Shown here piece by piece: positions 25,162 through 34,146 of a stretch of 47,323 nucleotides of DNA. The stretch is from an uncultured Campylobacter sp. (GTDB lineage Bacteria; Campylobacterota; Campylobacteria; Campylobacterales; Campylobacteraceae), in the NCBI RefSeq assembly GCF_937996225.1, contig NZ_CALKTC010000082.1, positions 1 through 47,323 on the forward strand. The letters run 5' to 3'. Under the pieces are notes generated by a model. That model was not told where the DNA came from. It did no database searches and saw only the letters and a program-made list of their open reading frames with translations. Each line of letters opens with the position of its first letter. Position 1 is the first letter of the stretch. The position numbers and the translations under genes were made by a program.

Positions 25162-26538
25162 TTAGATCAAAAACAGCGACAAAACCCACACGCTGATCAT
25201 GCCCGTAATGCCCATAATTAGGGTTAGCATAGTTTGGGTGCGGTAGCCTTGCTGCGGGTTCATCTTGCTGAAATTCGTAACGACCCAGAAGTAGCTGTCA
25301 TTAGCGTGCGAAACCGTCATCGCGCCCGCTGCAATCGCCATTACCACAAGCGCTCCGGACATTTCGGAGGTGAAGCCCAGTACCTGCATTAGCGAGCCAT
25401 CTGCGTTAAATGCGCCCATAATCGAAGCTGTAGTGATGATCGCAACGGTGGAGCTTCCTTGCGCGGTTTTTAAGACGGCCGAGATTAAGAACGGGAAGAA
25501 AATCCCCGCGGCTTTAATCGCGGTCGCATTGTCCTTGATGTAGGTTACGAAGCCGGCGTCGGTGATGACCTTGCCTAGCACTCCGCCCGCTGCGGTTATA
25601 AAGAGGATCGGGCCTACGATCTTTAAGGATTCGTTGGTGATCTCGCTAAATTCGCCTAGTTTGCCGGTTTGTGCGAGCAGAAATACCGCAAAAACTACGC
25701 CCAAGGCTAGCGCGATGATAGGATTTCCTAAAAATTGCGAAATTTCGCCCGCAAATCCGCCTACTTTTAGGATCTTGGCGACGGAGCCCAGTGCCATAAA
25801 TAGGATCGGTATCAAAATAGGGGCTAAGCTTAAAAATCCGCCCGGCAATTTGCCGTATTGTTTAAGCAGATCGTCGTAGCTTTTTGCGATGACTTCATTC
25901 GCTTCAGCCTCGCTTATATGCACGCTCTTGGCGACTTTTTTAGAAAAAAAGTATGTGGCGATCAGCACCGGCAAGGACACCACCGCGCCCATTGCGATTA
26001 CGAGCAGTAGATTGCCGCCTAGACCCACGGCGCCTGCTGCGGCGATCGGCCCTGGAGTCGGCGGGATGAATACGTGCGAGGCATAAAGTCCGCCGGAGAG
26101 CGCTACTGCAAGAGCGATCGGATTTTCGCCGATTTTTTTGCTGATCGCTTCTCGGATCGGGTTTAAAACGACGAAGCCGCTGTCGCAAAATACGGGGATA
26201 CCTACGATCCAGCCCATTATGAGCATCGCAAGCTCGGGGCGCTTTTGCCCGACTACGTTTACGACCATATCGGCGAGTTTGAGCGCCGCGCCGGTCTTTT
26301 CGAGCACGGTGCCGATGAGCGCGCCGAAGATTATGACGATACCGATACTCTTAAACGTGCCGCTGAATCCGTCGCCGATAATCGCGGGAATCTTGGCTAG
26401 CGGTATGCCCGCGACGATCGCGAGCGCCAGAGAGATAAGCATTAGCGCCAAAAACGGGTGAACGCCTGCTTTGGAGATCAAAAAAATCATCACGACGACC
26501 GCTATGGCGAAGCAGATGATTAACGCAACACCGCTCAT
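25162..26538 (-). CDS. GntP-family permease (gluconate/sugar-acid:H+ symporter type)
   Basis: 458 residues with about 12 hydrophobic segments, typical of GntP transporters (GntP, GntT, IdnT, GlxX-like). Diagnostic segments: VALSGGLYASHVFIPPTPGP, the ILFITAAGGVLGKVI region, and SHANDSYFWVVTNFSKM near the C-terminus. It sits in the inner membrane and imports a sugar acid with protons. The neighbouring glycerate kinase makes glycerate a good candidate substrate; that is inference. ATG at 26538 follows AAGGAG. Confidence 0.9.
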   Translation of the reverse strand: MSGVALIICFAIAVVVMIFLISKAGVHPFLALMLISLALAIVAGIPLAKIPAIIGDGFSGTFKSIGIVIIFGALIGTVLEKTGAALKLADMVVNVVGQKRPELAMLIMGWIVGIPVFCDSGFVVLNPIREAISKKIGENPIALAVALSGGLYASHVFIPPTPGPIAAAGAVGLGGNLLLVIAMGAVVSLPVLIATYFFSKKVAKSVHISEAEANEVIAKSYDDLLKQYGKLPGGFLSLAPILIPILFMALGSVAKILKVGGFAGEISQFLGNPIIALALGVVFAVFLLAQTGKLGEFSEITNESLKIVGPILFITAAGGVLGKVITDAGFVTYIKDNATAIKAAGIFFPFLISAVLKTAQGSSTVAIITTASIMGAFNADGSLMQVLGFTSEMSGALVVMAIAAGAMTVSHANDSYFWVVTNFSKMNPQQGYRTQTMLTLIMGITGMISVWVLSLFLI

Positions 26539-27688
26539 AAAAGCTCCTTGAATGGATTTAATTTGCCCGCAAGCGGTTTAAGCTAAGCCGTTTGCGCTTC
26601 AAATTTAATGCGGTAATTTTAGCGAAATTTTAATATAAAGCAAGAATGGCGGCGTTAAATTCATGAAAATTTATGATTTATACGTGAATGAAGGACTAGC
26701 TGGCGGAATTTATCGGTTGGAGTTTATCGGTTGGAGTTTATCGGTTGGAGTTTATCGGTTGGAGTTTATCGGTGCCGCGCGGCGAGAGCGGTTAAAATTT
26801 TAAAATTTGCAGCGTTTGCTTTGATACACTGCGCGGCGGCGGAAATTTTATCGCGGTTCAGTTGTCGTCGTGACACAGCAATGGCAGTGCGCTTGCGCTT
26901 TACGCGCAGCTTTGGCAGCTAAAGGGCGTGAGCGACGCGGACGCTTTGCGACGTTTGCTGCGGCGACAATAGCGGCGAGGTAAAGTAGTAATAACAGCGA
27001 TGGAGGTGACGGTGATAGTATCGGCGACGGCGGCTATGAGGCAGCGGTGGAATTTTTGATATATAATCGGCGATGATAGAATTTCGATTGGAATTACTCG
27101 CACGCGGCGATGAAATTTTAATCAAAACTATCGGCAGAAGCGGCGAAATTTTAATTGAAAGCAGGCAACATAGGTAGAGCTTCGATCAAAATATCGCGCG
27201 TAGCGGCTCTGGTAAAAATCGGCGGTAACGCCTGAGCTACAAAATTTAGATCGAAAACACTCGGGATGCGAGAATTTCTAGCGATAATCTTAGCTCGCCC
27301 AATTCGGAATTTTGATCGAGAGTATTTGGGCGATAAAATTTCATTCAAAGGCTATCTGCGGTGGAATTTTGCGTTTTTGAGAACGGCAGGAATTTTACTA
27401 CTTGAAAGCAGCGGGGATTTGCGGCTTTTTATATAATTTTTCTGCGAGTCTGCCGTGATCTTTTTTGGATTTTTCAAAATTCCTGGCGGTCTTTGCGCGG
27501 TCTATCTGCGGCGGGATTTCGCGGCTTGGCTAAATTTACAGAGCCATTTTAAATTTTAGAAGGTCGTTTAAAATTGTGCAGAGGACAAAGTACCGAAACG
27601 AGGCATCCGGTTTTAAATTTGTAAAGCGGATTCGCTCTCGCCTCTTTTTTTGAGCGCTCTTAGCACGCATAAATTTTAATCGGCAGCT
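26539..27688. other. Gene-free stretch of about 1.15 kb with a 14-bp tandem repeat
   Basis: No supportable coding frame. Holds the tandem repeat at 26709-26773. From about 27100 to 27360 the motif GAAATTTTAAT(C/T).AAA and relatives recur imperfectly. Probable upstream control region of the permease at its left end (minus-strand TAAAAT at 26616-26621). Confidence 0.5.
26709..26773. repeat. 14-bp tandem repeat, four full copies plus nine bases
   Basis: Unit TTTATCGGTTGGAG, perfectly repeated at 26709, 26723, 26737 and 26751, then TTTATCGGT. Sits about 170 bases upstream of the permease start. Perfect identity suggests recent expansion or ongoing slippage. Confidence 0.95.
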
Positions 27689-28111
27689 CTATCTAATCCG
27701 CAAAATTTTAGTTTTTGAGATTTTATAAATTTTCGAGCTTTCGTTTTGGCTGAAATTTTGATCCACGACCTGATCCGCCGCCGCTTTCGCCCAGGCTTCA
27801 TCGAAATTTTGCCCGTTTAAATTTGCGCTGCTGGAGTAGAGCCAGTCAAATTTACGTAAAAACTCCTCGTGGGCGCACTCTTTTACGACACGCACGGCTT
27901 TGGCGTTTGGATATAAAAAGGTCGTTTTCCTCGCGCGGCGCACTAAATTTTTAAATTTAGCTGGCACGCGAGCGAGATTTTTTAGCTCGCTAAGCTTCGC
28001 CGTCGTTATGAGGCATGGTTTATCCGCAGGACGGCGTTTGAGCGCGTTTATCTCGCGAAAATCCTTACTCAAAAACCCCGCCGTCGTATCCGTCTGCGCC
28101 AAATAGATCAT
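27689..28111 (-). CDS. Short YrdC/Sua5/YciO-like protein
   Basis: 140 residues from the ATG at 28111, preceded by GGAGGAG; the frame runs further upstream into the neighbouring gene but with no family similarity. MIYLAQTDTTAGFLSKD, the basic ALKRRP segment and the C-terminal WLYSSSANLNGQNFDEAW resemble the YrdC/Sua5 fold (KxR and S-x-SAN-x-G motifs), which in full-size members makes threonylcarbamoyl-AMP for tRNA t6A. At 140 residues it is clearly shorter than TsaC (about 190), so it may be a paralogue with another role; similar short proteins are common in Campylobacter. It lies 13 bases after the EamA gene on the same strand. Confidence 0.75.
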   Translation of the reverse strand: MIYLAQTDTTAGFLSKDFREINALKRRPADKPCLITTAKLSELKNLARVPAKFKNLVRRARKTTFLYPNAKAVRVVKECAHEEFLRKFDWLYSSSANLNGQNFDEAWAKAAADQVVDQNFSQNESSKIYKISKTKILRIR

Positions 28112-28124
28112 CTCTCCTCCAAAT

Positions 28125-29024
28125 TTACGCCTTTTTCCTATCTTTAGCCAGCAAAAATATGCACGAGATAATGAGCGTAAAGCCCGCAAAATCAAGAAAC
28201 ACGAACTCCGTCCCCAGCCAAAAATAGGCAAACGCCGCCGCACTCACAGGCTCGATGCACGCTATCATGCTCGCCCTGCTCGCGCCTATTATCTTTAGCC
28301 CCGTCATGTAAAAGCTAAACGCGCATATCGTGCCCAAGATCACCACCGCCGCAAGCGCCGCAAAGCCGTCAGCGTCGCTCACGCCGCCTAGCTGCCAAAC
28401 ACGTGTATAAAGCGCAAGCGCGCCGCCGCCGATGACCATGCCCCAGCCTAAATTTAACGCGACGGGGTATTTTTGATTTAGCTTAGTCGGGATGAGGCTG
28501 TAGATCACGACGCCAAGCGCGCTAATTAGGCACCAAACCAGCGCCTCCGCGCTGATAACCAGCGAGCCAAGATCGCCGTGGGTGGCGAGCAGCACGACGC
28601 CCAGCACCGCGAAAATGAGCGCGATGAGCTCGACCTTTTTAGGCGCGCGCCGCTGTGAAAAGCAAACGACGGCAAGGATGAGCGCGGGCGCGGAGTACTG
28701 GATCACGGTCGCGACGGCGGCGTTTGAGAGCTCGACACCGCAAAAGTACGAATACTGCGTCATCATAAGCCCAAAAAACGCGTAGATGAGCAGCTGCGGC
28801 AATAGCGCGCGATCTTTTAGCGGCGCGAGAGCTGCGCGCGGCGAACGCGCTAAATAGTACGCCACCATCGCAAGCCCGGCAATGCTCAGGCGGTAGGGCA
28901 CGAGCCAGTCGGCGCTGACGCCTTTTTGCGTGAACAGATACTGCCCGCAAACACTGCTAAATCCCCATAATACGCCGCCAAGAAGGGTGATAAATACGCC
29001 AAAAAATTCGCTCTGAGATCTCAT
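28125..29024 (-). CDS. EamA/DMT-family transporter
   Basis: 299 residues from the ATG at 29024, which has TAAGGCGG just upstream; a TTG at 29048 would add eight residues. About ten hydrophobic segments in two EamA repeats (about 8-135 and 150-295). Begins with FFGVFITLLGGVLWGFSSV and has the EPVSAAAFAYFWLG segment in the ninth helix, both typical of the drug/metabolite exporter superfamily. Substrate unknown; relatives export amino acids or other metabolites. Followed closely by the YrdC-like gene. Confidence 0.9.
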   Translation of the reverse strand: MRSQSEFFGVFITLLGGVLWGFSSVCGQYLFTQKGVSADWLVPYRLSIAGLAMVAYYLARSPRAALAPLKDRALLPQLLIYAFFGLMMTQYSYFCGVELSNAAVATVIQYSAPALILAVVCFSQRRAPKKVELIALIFAVLGVVLLATHGDLGSLVISAEALVWCLISALGVVIYSLIPTKLNQKYPVALNLGWGMVIGGGALALYTRVWQLGGVSDADGFAALAAVVILGTICAFSFYMTGLKIIGASRASMIACIEPVSAAAFAYFWLGTEFVFLDFAGFTLIISCIFLLAKDRKKA

Positions 29025-29268
29025 TTGCCGCCTTAAATTTAAAGCCAAAGTATATAAGCTTATGCTTAAGCTGGGGTTAAATTTTGGGGTTTGAAAATTG
29101 TAAATAGGTGGTAGAAATAAGCAGAAATTTTAAAGTTTGATTTTGAAGGCAATATATAGAAGTTTAAAAATTTAAATCATTTGGATTATAAAATTTACAC
29201 ACTATTAAAAGCCGGGATAGATGATGGTCTAGAGATAAAAATTTGATAAATCATTTGAATTACATTAG

Positions 29269-29820
29269 CTAATCTAGGCTAACAGGAGATAACCCATTGC
29301 AATCTATTTTATCCCATTGCTTGGGCGGTAATGACAACTCTTTGCATCCCACAACTGTTCTAACTTGTTTTACACAATAGCTATAATCTTTACAATCTTC
29401 CTTATATTTCGACATTTGATAAAGCTTTTTGGCTAGCTTCGTACGCACGCTATTTATATTTTTAGGTATTTGCGAAAAACTGTCGCTTACTATAAAAGCT
29501 CTTAATTTTATCTTTCCTGAAATAAAGTCATTTTTATACTTTTGTTCTAAGATTTCTAAAGATGTTAGAAGTTGTTTAGGGGCATCAGACAAATTACTGG
29601 CACCTTTAAGCTCAACTAAATATAAAGATTTCTTACCGGAGATTATATAGTCGCACTTATAAGAATTATTATCGTTACACAAGCCTTTATCAAATTTCGT
29701 TACACATAGCTCATTTATTGCTTTAAAAAATAATTTAGACTTATTTTCTGAAATACAATCGCTTTTTTCTTGTTGTACAATTCTTGAAAAGCTCTTAAAT
29801 TTATTACACAAATCAACCAT
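29269..29820 (-). CDS. Small protein with PD-(D/E)XK-like nuclease signature, partner of the adjacent ATPase
   Basis: 183 residues, no family recognised with confidence. The segment KCDYIISGKKSLYLVELKG has the spacing Asp57-x12-Glu70-x-Lys72, the core of PD-(D/E)XK nucleases, with hydrophobic strands on both sides. Cysteine-rich elsewhere (nine Cys, for example EDCKDYSYC and VGCKEL), which may hold a metal or be chance. It begins two bases after the stop of the ATPase gene (ATG 29820), so the two must be translated together. The whole pair is about 30% GC by eye against about 50% for flanking genes, a sign of transfer. Inferred role: effector nuclease of a defence module. Alternative: a DNA-repair or plasmid-derived nuclease pair. 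Confidence 0.65.
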   Translation of the reverse strand: MVDLCNKFKSFSRIVQQEKSDCISENKSKLFFKAINELCVTKFDKGLCNDNNSYKCDYIISGKKSLYLVELKGASNLSDAPKQLLTSLEILEQKYKNDFISGKIKLRAFIVSDSFSQIPKNINSVRTKLAKKLYQMSKYKEDCKDYSYCVKQVRTVVGCKELSLPPKQWDKIDCNGLSPVSLD

Positions 29821-29822
29821 TA

Positions 29823-31112
29823 TTAACTTTCCAGACCAATAAGCTTTGTGTATTGATTATTTATTATATCTGAAACTTCATCGATAAGCTCCGATTTTAT
29901 ATCGTTTTCGTCTTTTACTTTAAGATCTTCTTTTATTGTATTATTTTTATTATCGATTGAAATTTTATATATATTACTATTTTCCGGGTTTATATACTTG
30001 TATTTACCAGTCACTTTTTCCGAATTGATATTTTTTAGCTTTAAAGCGCCGGCATAATAAAGTAAATTTGAGTTAGTTAGCATATACGGACTATGTGTTG
30101 TAATTAGTACCGTACTACCAGTAATATTCATAAAGTAGCATATAAAGTCCAATAAATATTTTTGCATAGTTGGGTATAAGTGAGCTTCTGGCTCTTCTAT
30201 TATTATAAAATTTTTTTCATCTTTTAAAAGCCAAACATAAAGCAAGTTTAATACCCATAGTGCTTCTTGCTGACCTGATGATATGTAGTTTATTAATACA
30301 TTATCATCTCCTACCTTTAAATACTCTCTTTGACCTTCATTAAAATATTCCCCCTTTAGATTTTTTATAATATCATTTGCTATAAGACCTGGATCAAATT
30401 TTCTCTCATTTTTTGGATAGAATTTTGCTAAATTTTGTATACCGCTATTAAAATTTGGACTAAATATCTCAATAAGATTCATAAAGTATCTTGTAACTAA
30501 GTCTATATTATCGTAACTGAGTCTCGTTTTTTGATTTGTCAATAATGTCAAAAGGCTTCTGCCTGCTGGAATATAATATGTTGGCAACTCATCATCACCA
30601 AAAATACTATTTACAACTTTACTTATATTTTCTCTAAGCATATTATTGATATTCAGACTTATAGAATAGATATTTTGCTTTTTATGATTATTAAGTGCCT
30701 CACCTTTTAATTCTCTAATTTTTTTAAGGAGTTGAGAGTTAAATTTAATTTCTAGATAATTCTTATTATTCTTTTTATTTAACAATACATCAATTATGAT
30801 TTTATCTGTATATTCGTAGCTAAATTTTAAATTCTCTGGCATATCCCAAGTATATCCAAAAAGTAATACAAAAAGTTCCTTGTTTTTACTATTTAAAGCT
30901 TGCGGAAAGTGACTATTTTTTTCACGTTCGCCATTAATACTTATATCGTAAAGGTACTCTACAATATTACTTTTTAGTAACCTAAAAAAATAAATTGCCT
31001 TGCATATCGTACTTTTGCCAACACCTTGTTGCCCAATCAAAATATTGAATTGTTTAGTTTCAAACTCAACATTATGCAATGGACTTAAATTTTCTACTAT
31101 CAGTCTAGACAT
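29823..31112 (-). CDS. OLD-like/AAA ATPase (ABC-type ATPase fold), Toprim-less
   Basis: 429 residues. Walker A GQQGVGKST at 27-35, an ABC-like signature YISSGQQEALWVL (SSGQQ 278-282), Walker B FIIIEEPEAHLYP (EE 306-307) and the H-loop ITTHSPYML (His340). This set is that of SMC/Rad50/OLD-type ATPases (AAA_15/AAA_21 groups). OLD nucleases continue with a Toprim domain; here only about 85 residues follow, without Toprim motifs, and the nuclease-like function seems to be in the next gene. Very A/T-rich with A/T-ending codons, unlike lon and the EamA gene on either side. Probable sensor/motor of a two-gene defence system. Confidence 0.8.
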   Translation of the reverse strand: MSRLIVENLSPLHNVEFETKQFNILIGQQGVGKSTICKAIYFFRLLKSNIVEYLYDISINGEREKNSHFPQALNSKNKELFVLLFGYTWDMPENLKFSYEYTDKIIIDVLLNKKNNKNYLEIKFNSQLLKKIRELKGEALNNHKKQNIYSISLNINNMLRENISKVVNSIFGDDELPTYYIPAGRSLLTLLTNQKTRLSYDNIDLVTRYFMNLIEIFSPNFNSGIQNLAKFYPKNERKFDPGLIANDIIKNLKGEYFNEGQREYLKVGDDNVLINYISSGQQEALWVLNLLYVWLLKDEKNFIIIEEPEAHLYPTMQKYLLDFICYFMNITGSTVLITTHSPYMLTNSNLLYYAGALKLKNINSEKVTGKYKYINPENSNIYKISIDNKNNTIKEDLKVKDENDIKSELIDEVSDIINNQYTKLIGLES

Positions 31113-31630
31113 TTCTTATCCTAATTAAATTTTTTATTTATCTTAACATAAGCCTAAAGACATATTTAAAACCAGATATGCTTTTATAGCCTACCTTTTA
31201 TATTGTCTGGTACTATTTTAAAATATGGATTTAATTTCTATGCCTATATCTTACTTTATTTATTTTAAATTAAGACTTAAAATTTATCAATTTATACATT
31301 AATTTAATTTATATTCTTTTAGATGCTCTTGTAAGTTCTTACATTCAGTGCGTTGATATCACCGTAAAATTAAATCTTAAAATGTGCGATATTTTGTCAT
31401 CCTTGCTATTCGGCTTGTTGGCGAGAGTTCACAAATTCTACATCGCGCGATTACGCGAATGCAAAATTCTACGAAATTTTACGTTCGCCACATCGTTACA
31501 AGAAATTTTGCCGCAAGCGCGTCAATGTCCAGTTGTGCAATAAAAAACGCCGCTACAAATATTTTAAAATTCCGCCGGAGCGCGCGGCTAAAGTGGCTAA
31601 AGCGGCTAAATTTAAAGCGGCGCTTTAAAT
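31113..31630. other. Spacer upstream of the ATPase/nuclease pair
   Basis: The left half (to about 31380) is A/T-rich like the island and should hold the promoter of the pair; the ATPase start at 31112 has AGGATAAG before it. The right half returns to Campylobacter-type sequence and follows the end of lon. No gene recognised. Confidence 0.5.
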
Positions 31631-34138
31631 TTAAACGAGCGCCAGCTTCAGCACCTCTTCAATCCGATCCACCGGCGTTATTTTCAGATCATTTTTGACC
31701 TCGTCCGGGATCTCCGCTAGGTCGCGCTCGTAGTTTTTGCGCGGGATCAAAACCTCGGCGATTTTGGCTTTGTGCGCGGCGATGAGCTTCTCCTTAAGCC
31801 CGCCGATCGGCAGCACCTTGCCGCTTAGCGTGATCTCGCCCGTCATCGCTAGATCGGCGCGTACCTTGCGCTCGCTTAAAATCGACGCGATCGCCGTGCT
31901 CATCGTGATGCCCGCGCTCGGTCCGTCCTTCGGTGTCGCGCCTTCTGGCACGTGGATGTGAAGGTCGAATTTATTATAAATCTGCTCGGAACTTTTGGAA
32001 TTCTCCTCCGCGTCTAAATTCTGTGCCGCCGAGCTTTTAGATGCGCCGCCATTTGCGCGTAATGCGGAGTTTTTGCCCGCGCGTGAGGCTTTTGCGGCGC
32101 CACTCTCCGCGTCTTGAGCGGCTTTGAGCTTGCCCTCGTCGATCAGCACCTTTACGATGCTAAAGGCGATCTGCGCGGATTCTTTCATCACGTCGCCGAG
32201 CTGGCCCGTGATCGTCATCGCGCCCTTGCCTTTGATCTTGACTGCTTCGATCTTGAGCACGTCACCGCCTACCGCAGTCCACGCAAGCCCGTTTACGATA
32301 CCGATTTGATCGCGCTTTTCAACTTCGTCGATCTCGAAAACCTTTTTATTTAGAAATTCGCTTAAATTTTTCGTCGTAACGACGATTTTTTTAAACTCTT
32401 TGTCTTTTAAAATTTTAACCGCAACCTTGCGGAAGATCGCTGCGATCTGGCGGCGCAGGTTTCGTACGCCGCTTTCGCGCGTGTACTCTTCGATGATCTC
32501 GGAAAGGGCTGCCGGGTTGATCGCTACGTCGGCGGCTTTGAGCCCGTGGCGCTGCAGCTCCTGAGGGATCAGATAGTCCTTAGCGATCTGAAATTTCTCC
32601 TGCGGCGTGTATGAGCTAAGCTCGATAAACTCCATCCTGTCGCGCAGCGGCGCGGGTATGAGAGATACGTCGTTTGCCGTGGCGATAAAGATGATCTTGC
32701 TAAGATCGATATTGAAATTTAGATAGTAATCCCTAAAGCTCGAGTTTTGCTCCGGGTCTAAAATTTCAAGCAGAACCGCCGTCGGATCGCCCTTGTATGA
32801 GCTTGAAATTTTATCGATCTCATCAAGCACGATGACGGGGTTCATCTGATTTGCCTCGATGAGGCCCTGCACGATGCGGCCCGGCATCGCACCAATGTAG
32901 GTGCGGCGGTGTCCGCGTAGCTCGTTTACGTCCTCAAGCCCGCCCAAAGCGATACGGATGAGTTTGCGCTTAAGCGCGGTCGCGATAGAGTTCGCAAGGC
33001 TCGTCTTGCCCACGCCGGGAGGGCCGTAGAAGCATAAAATCGCGCCGCCGTTTTTGCCGTCCTCTTTGCTTTTCTTACCGCTTGTGCCGCGAAGCTCTAA
33101 AAGCTGCTTTAGCGCGAAATATTCTTCGATACGCGCCTTGGGCTTTTGCAGGGAGTGGTGGTCTTTATTCAGCTGAGCGGTAACGCCCTCGATGGACATC
33201 TTGTGCTTGGCGGTCTTTTCAAAAGGCACCTCCAAAACCCAGTCCAGATAGCTCTGTACTAGCCCCGCATCGGCGCTATCGGGGTGCAAGCGGGCAAATT
33301 TATCGATCTGCTTTTTGATCTCTTTGTAAGCATCCTCGCCTAAATATGGCTTTTTGGCTTCCAGCTTTTTGCGGTACTCCTCAATCTCGACGTCGCGATC
33401 GGCGTCGCCGCCGAGCTCCTTTTGGATCTGTTTGAGCTGCTCTTTTAAAAAATACTCTTTGTTCGTCTTATCGATCTTGGAATGAACCTTGCTTTTGATC
33501 TCCTTTTCGAGCCTCTGCGCTTCGATCTCGTCGGAGATGTAGTTGATGAGGTTGAAAAGGCGCTTTTGCAAGTTGCTCTCTGTAAAAAATGAGTAGGCTA
33601 CCTGCTTTTTTAGGCGCAGCGCGCTTAAAATCAGGTCGCAAACGCGCGCTGCGTCGGTGCCGTCGTCGATGGTTTTTAGTAGATCGTTCGGGAAAAAATG
33701 CGTAAGCGTGCTAAGCGTCTTGGTTTTTTCCTTTAGCACGCTTACCAGAGCGTCTAGCTTCTGATCGTTGCCGCGCTCGTCGTGGATGATATCGACGGTA
33801 GCGATTAGCGGATCTTGTGAAATTTCTTTTACGATTTTGCCTTTTAGCGCGCCTTGGAATAAAATTTTAACCCGACCGTCAGGAAGCGGCACGGTTCTCA
33901 TCACGGAGCCCACTACGCCTGCGTTATAGATACCGCCGAAGCTTCTATCGCCGCTAAATTCCGACTTTGAGCTTACGACCATTATCATAGATTCGTTTTT
34001 GGCGGCTAGATCGAGGGCTTTTTTGTTATGCTCGTCGCCGATGAAAAGGGGCGCTATCATAAACGGATATAAAAATAGCTCGTCCTCGACGATGATGGGT
34101 AGATCGCTAGGGAAGGTTGTATTTTGCATCAGTTGCAT
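31631..34138 (-). CDS. lon: ATP-dependent protease La
   Basis: 835 residues. LonN substrate-binding domain about 10-205, AAA+ module with Walker A GPPGVGKT at 372-379 and Walker B VIVLDEID near 435-442, C-terminal protease domain with the catalytic pair Ser741 (KDGPSAG) and Lys784 (GGLKEK). Degrades damaged and regulatory proteins in the cytoplasm. Compared with the ~780-residue E. coli enzyme there are two extra low-complexity stretches, a short one at about 351-365 and a ~50-residue Ala/Ser-rich one at about 670-720 just before the protease domain. ATG 34138 follows GGAGGAG and lies eight bases after bamD. Confidence 0.97.
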   Translation of the reverse strand: MQLMQNTTFPSDLPIIVEDELFLYPFMIAPLFIGDEHNKKALDLAAKNESMIMVVSSKSEFSGDRSFGGIYNAGVVGSVMRTVPLPDGRVKILFQGALKGKIVKEISQDPLIATVDIIHDERGNDQKLDALVSVLKEKTKTLSTLTHFFPNDLLKTIDDGTDAARVCDLILSALRLKKQVAYSFFTESNLQKRLFNLINYISDEIEAQRLEKEIKSKVHSKIDKTNKEYFLKEQLKQIQKELGGDADRDVEIEEYRKKLEAKKPYLGEDAYKEIKKQIDKFARLHPDSADAGLVQSYLDWVLEVPFEKTAKHKMSIEGVTAQLNKDHHSLQKPKARIEEYFALKQLLELRGTSGKKSKEDGKNGGAILCFYGPPGVGKTSLANSIATALKRKLIRIALGGLEDVNELRGHRRTYIGAMPGRIVQGLIEANQMNPVIVLDEIDKISSSYKGDPTAVLLEILDPEQNSSFRDYYLNFNIDLSKIIFIATANDVSLIPAPLRDRMEFIELSSYTPQEKFQIAKDYLIPQELQRHGLKAADVAINPAALSEIIEEYTRESGVRNLRRQIAAIFRKVAVKILKDKEFKKIVVTTKNLSEFLNKKVFEIDEVEKRDQIGIVNGLAWTAVGGDVLKIEAVKIKGKGAMTITGQLGDVMKESAQIAFSIVKVLIDEGKLKAAQDAESGAAKASRAGKNSALRANGGASKSSAAQNLDAEENSKSSEQIYNKFDLHIHVPEGATPKDGPSAGITMSTAIASILSERKVRADLAMTGEITLSGKVLPIGGLKEKLIAAHKAKIAEVLIPRKNYERDLAEIPDEVKNDLKITPVDRIEEVLKLALV

Positions 34139-34146
34139 CGCTCCTC

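Noticed and set aside
26709..26773. CRISPR array
   Set aside because: Units of 14 bases are directly adjacent with no spacers, and no cas genes are near; this is a simple tandem repeat. The same applies to the 8-bp repeat at 37962-38017.
29269..31112. PARIS, Septu or Gabija system
   Set aside because: The small partner shows neither HNH (Septu) nor Toprim/DUF4435-like (PARIS) motifs, the ATPase lacks a Toprim end and there is no helicase (Gabija). This is a judgement by eye and a profile search could overturn it.
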